Shown in pieces: positions 62,896 to 64,000 of a stretch of 64,000 bases of DNA (the first letter of the stretch is position 1; every line of letters starts with the position of its first letter). The stretch comes from UBA1738 sp045655325. GTDB lineage: Bacteria > Bacillota > Clostridia > UBA1381. The translations under genes and the position numbers were made by a program. The stretch is from assembly GCA_045655325.1 (NCBI GenBank), contig JAZOOY010000062.1, positions 1 through 64,000 of the forward strand. The letters are read 5' to 3'. Below the pieces are notes generated by a model. That model saw only the letters and a program-made list of their open reading frames with translations. It ran no database searches and was not told the origin of the DNA.

Positions 62896-63735
62896 ATTTT
62901 GTTCATCGTTTAGTTTTTTTGAGAAATTTATGTATGCACGAGGTGAGACAGACTCGTGATTTTTAAACACAGTTGAGAAGTAGTTGCTGTCGTCAAAGCC
63001 TGACAACATCGCTATTTTTGTTATGCTGTAATTTGTGGAATGCATAAGGTTTTTAGCAAACAAAATCTTCGCAGAAATAATGTATTCCTTAAACCCGAAC
63101 CCTGTTTCCTGCTTGAACTTTCGTGAAAAATGGGTAGGACTCATATAAAACTTTTCCGCAACAGAAGTAAGGGAAACTTCGTTGATTTCAGGCGTTCCGA
63201 CAAGACTGTTTATGTACTTTACCGATTCTTCAATGACCGTTGGTTTATGCTCTGTTGCAAGGGTAGCATCGCCCTTAGAAACAAGCCTTGAAAGAGTAAT
63301 TAAAATCTCGCCAAGCTCATATTTTAACATAATATCATAGCCGTCGCCCTTGTTTTTAAACTCTTTATAAATCTTTGAAAATAATAGGTCAATAAGGGAA
63401 AAGTCCTTTTCGTCAATAGAAAATCTTCTGAATTTGAAAAGGTTAAAAAGGGTATCAGAAAGCGACTCATCAAGGGAAGTTGAATAAAATCGTATAATAA
63501 AATATGTACTGTCACCATTATCATATAGCCTTGCTTTATGGATGGTGTTTTTGTTTGTTAAAACAATGGTTTTTGGCTCAACAGGAATAATTTCATCATC
63601 AATAAAATAAGTGAAATTTCCGCTCCTTACATAAAGAAGTTCATAGTAGGGATGGGAGTGATTTTCTGATTCAACTTTGCGATGATTTTTTGATTTTGAG
63701 ACGTTTATTCCATAAATATCAGAGAATTCAAGCAT
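62893..63735 (-). CDS. AraC family regulator with N-terminal cupin domain
   Basis: A 280-aa regulator. The N-terminus has a cupin sensor (HSHPYYELLYVRSGNFTYFIDD). The C-terminal ~100 residues are two AraC HTHs (SVAEKFYMSPTHFSRKFKQETGFGFKEYI, then ITKIAMLSGFDDSNYFSTVFKNHESVSPRAY). Such regulators usually sense sugars and act on a divergent gene, here the one starting near 63985. I start at 63735 (MLEFSDIYG), behind GGGAGGT. Confidence 0.92.
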   Translation of the reverse strand: MLEFSDIYGINVSKSKNHRKVESENHSHPYYELLYVRSGNFTYFIDDEIIPVEPKTIVLTNKNTIHKARLYDNGDSTYFIIRFYSTSLDESLSDTLFNLFKFRRFSIDEKDFSLIDLLFSKIYKEFKNKGDGYDIMLKYELGEILITLSRLVSKGDATLATEHKPTVIEESVKYINSLVGTPEINEVSLTSVAEKFYMSPTHFSRKFKQETGFGFKEYIISAKILFAKNLMHSTNYSITKIAMLSGFDDSNYFSTVFKNHESVSPRAYINFSKKLNDEQN

Positions 63736-63765
63736 GATTTTACCTCCCATTTCAAACTTGCTTTT

Positions 63766-63795
63766 ATTATACAATAACCTTTAATTTTTTGTCAA
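63766..63795 (-). promoter_or_regulatory. promoter of the AraC gene
   Basis: On the minus strand, TTGACA (63795-63790) and TATAAT (63771-63766), spacing 18. The -35 lies in the left copy of a 16-bp inverted repeat. Confidence 0.75.
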
Positions 63796-63912
63796 TTGGT
63801 TTTTTGCTAAAAATAGTAGAAAAAGGTAACAAAGTGCAAAAACGGGTAAAAAATGTAAAAAAATGACCTGAATAGATGACAAAAAATTAAAGATTTAAAA
63901 AAAGATGACAAA
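63779..63912. promoter_or_regulatory. operator-like repeats between AraC gene and divergent gene
   Basis: A 16-bp sequence at 63779-63794 is the exact inverse of 63877-63892 (TGACAAAAAATTAAAG). AGATGACAAA also occurs directly at 63874-63883 and 63903-63912, 29 bp apart. A TATAAT at 63943-63948 without a good -35 suggests an activator-dependent promoter for the divergent gene. The rest of the 250-bp gap is AT-rich. Confidence 0.5.
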
Positions 63913-63984
63913 TTTGTTATAGAAAATAAGGGACATAAGATTTATAATGTAATTGAAATCATATATTTCAAAAAAGGAGATGAG

Positions 63985-64000
63985 ATGTTTGGAAAGACTA
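63985..64000 (+). CDS. start of a gene cut by the window edge
   Basis: ATGTTTGGAAAGAC follows AAGGAG with 5 bases between (start 63985). Only about five codons are visible, so nothing can be said about the product. It is divergent from the AraC regulator and is its likely target. An ATG at 63980 abuts the ribosome site and is less likely. Confidence 0.4.

Overview
The window looks like chromosome from an anaerobic, spore-forming, low-to-moderate GC Firmicute of class Clostridia. The supporting signs are sporulation genes (spoIIM, cwlD, a SpoVB-type flippase, a CotJC-type manganese catalase), a flavodiiron protein, TTGACA/TATAAT promoters, AGGAGG ribosome sites, T-rich intrinsic terminators, and DUF4364 and amidase_6 genes of the kind common in that class. 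No rRNA, CRISPR array, prophage or intact insertion sequence was seen. One tRNA (Thr, anticodon GGT) lies at 41139-41214.

Layout. 1-3600: the 3' end of an unknown gene, an attenuator-like RNA, then a TPP-riboswitch operon thiM-thiE-(HAD+thiD), flanked by an identical 24-bp direct repeat. 3761-7163: a manganese catalase, a probable beta-glucosidase remnant, an Ldh2-type dehydrogenase and an AGE-type epimerase. 7849-16024: an amino-sugar block with an XRE-HTH/phosphoglucosamine mutase fusion, an orphan left-handed beta-helix acyltransferase, nagB, a GH94-like phosphorylase, an NhaC antiporter, a Dabb protein and a mutarotase. 16062-25244: flavodiiron protein, DUF4364, rnhB-yraN, dipeptidase, aminotransferase, spoIIM, a degenerate xerD, a NahK-like kinase, amidase_6 and a TRIC channel. 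25498-31062: xpt followed by a BMP-type nucleoside ABC importer. 31080-35426: FAD oxidoreductase, UDP-GlcNAc 2-epimerase, GtrB/GtrA pair, and a tiny ORF with Spo0A-box-like sites. 35504-41036: malQ, a phosphatase, a thioesterase, yqeG, an aroE-aroK fusion and an endonuclease IV-like gene. 41139-47614 (minus): tRNA-Thr, serA, serC, cwlD, a CNNM protein, a SpoVB/MurJ-type flippase. 47850-61833 (plus): hisS, aspS, uraA-pyrR, alaS, truB, ribF, pth, mfd. 61884-64000: a PrsA-like foldase, a divergent AraC regulator, and the first codons of its probable target.

How the parts fit. The thi operon is a salvage set: ThiM and ThiD activate thiazole and pyrimidine, ThiE joins them, and TPP controls it through the leader. 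In the amino-sugar block NagB, the mutase and the acyltransferase connect fructose-6-P, GlcN-6-P, GlcN-1-P and possibly GlcNAc-1-P. The phosphorylase should make or use a sugar 1-phosphate, and a NahK-like kinase at 22885 could feed the same pool. Xpt and the BMP transporter form a purine uptake and salvage unit, uraA-pyrR a pyrimidine one. spoIIM and cwlD share an arrangement in which a terminator-like hairpin covers the ribosome site or start codon while a SigE-like promoter lies inside the same hairpin. All functions are inferred by reading motifs; no database search was run.
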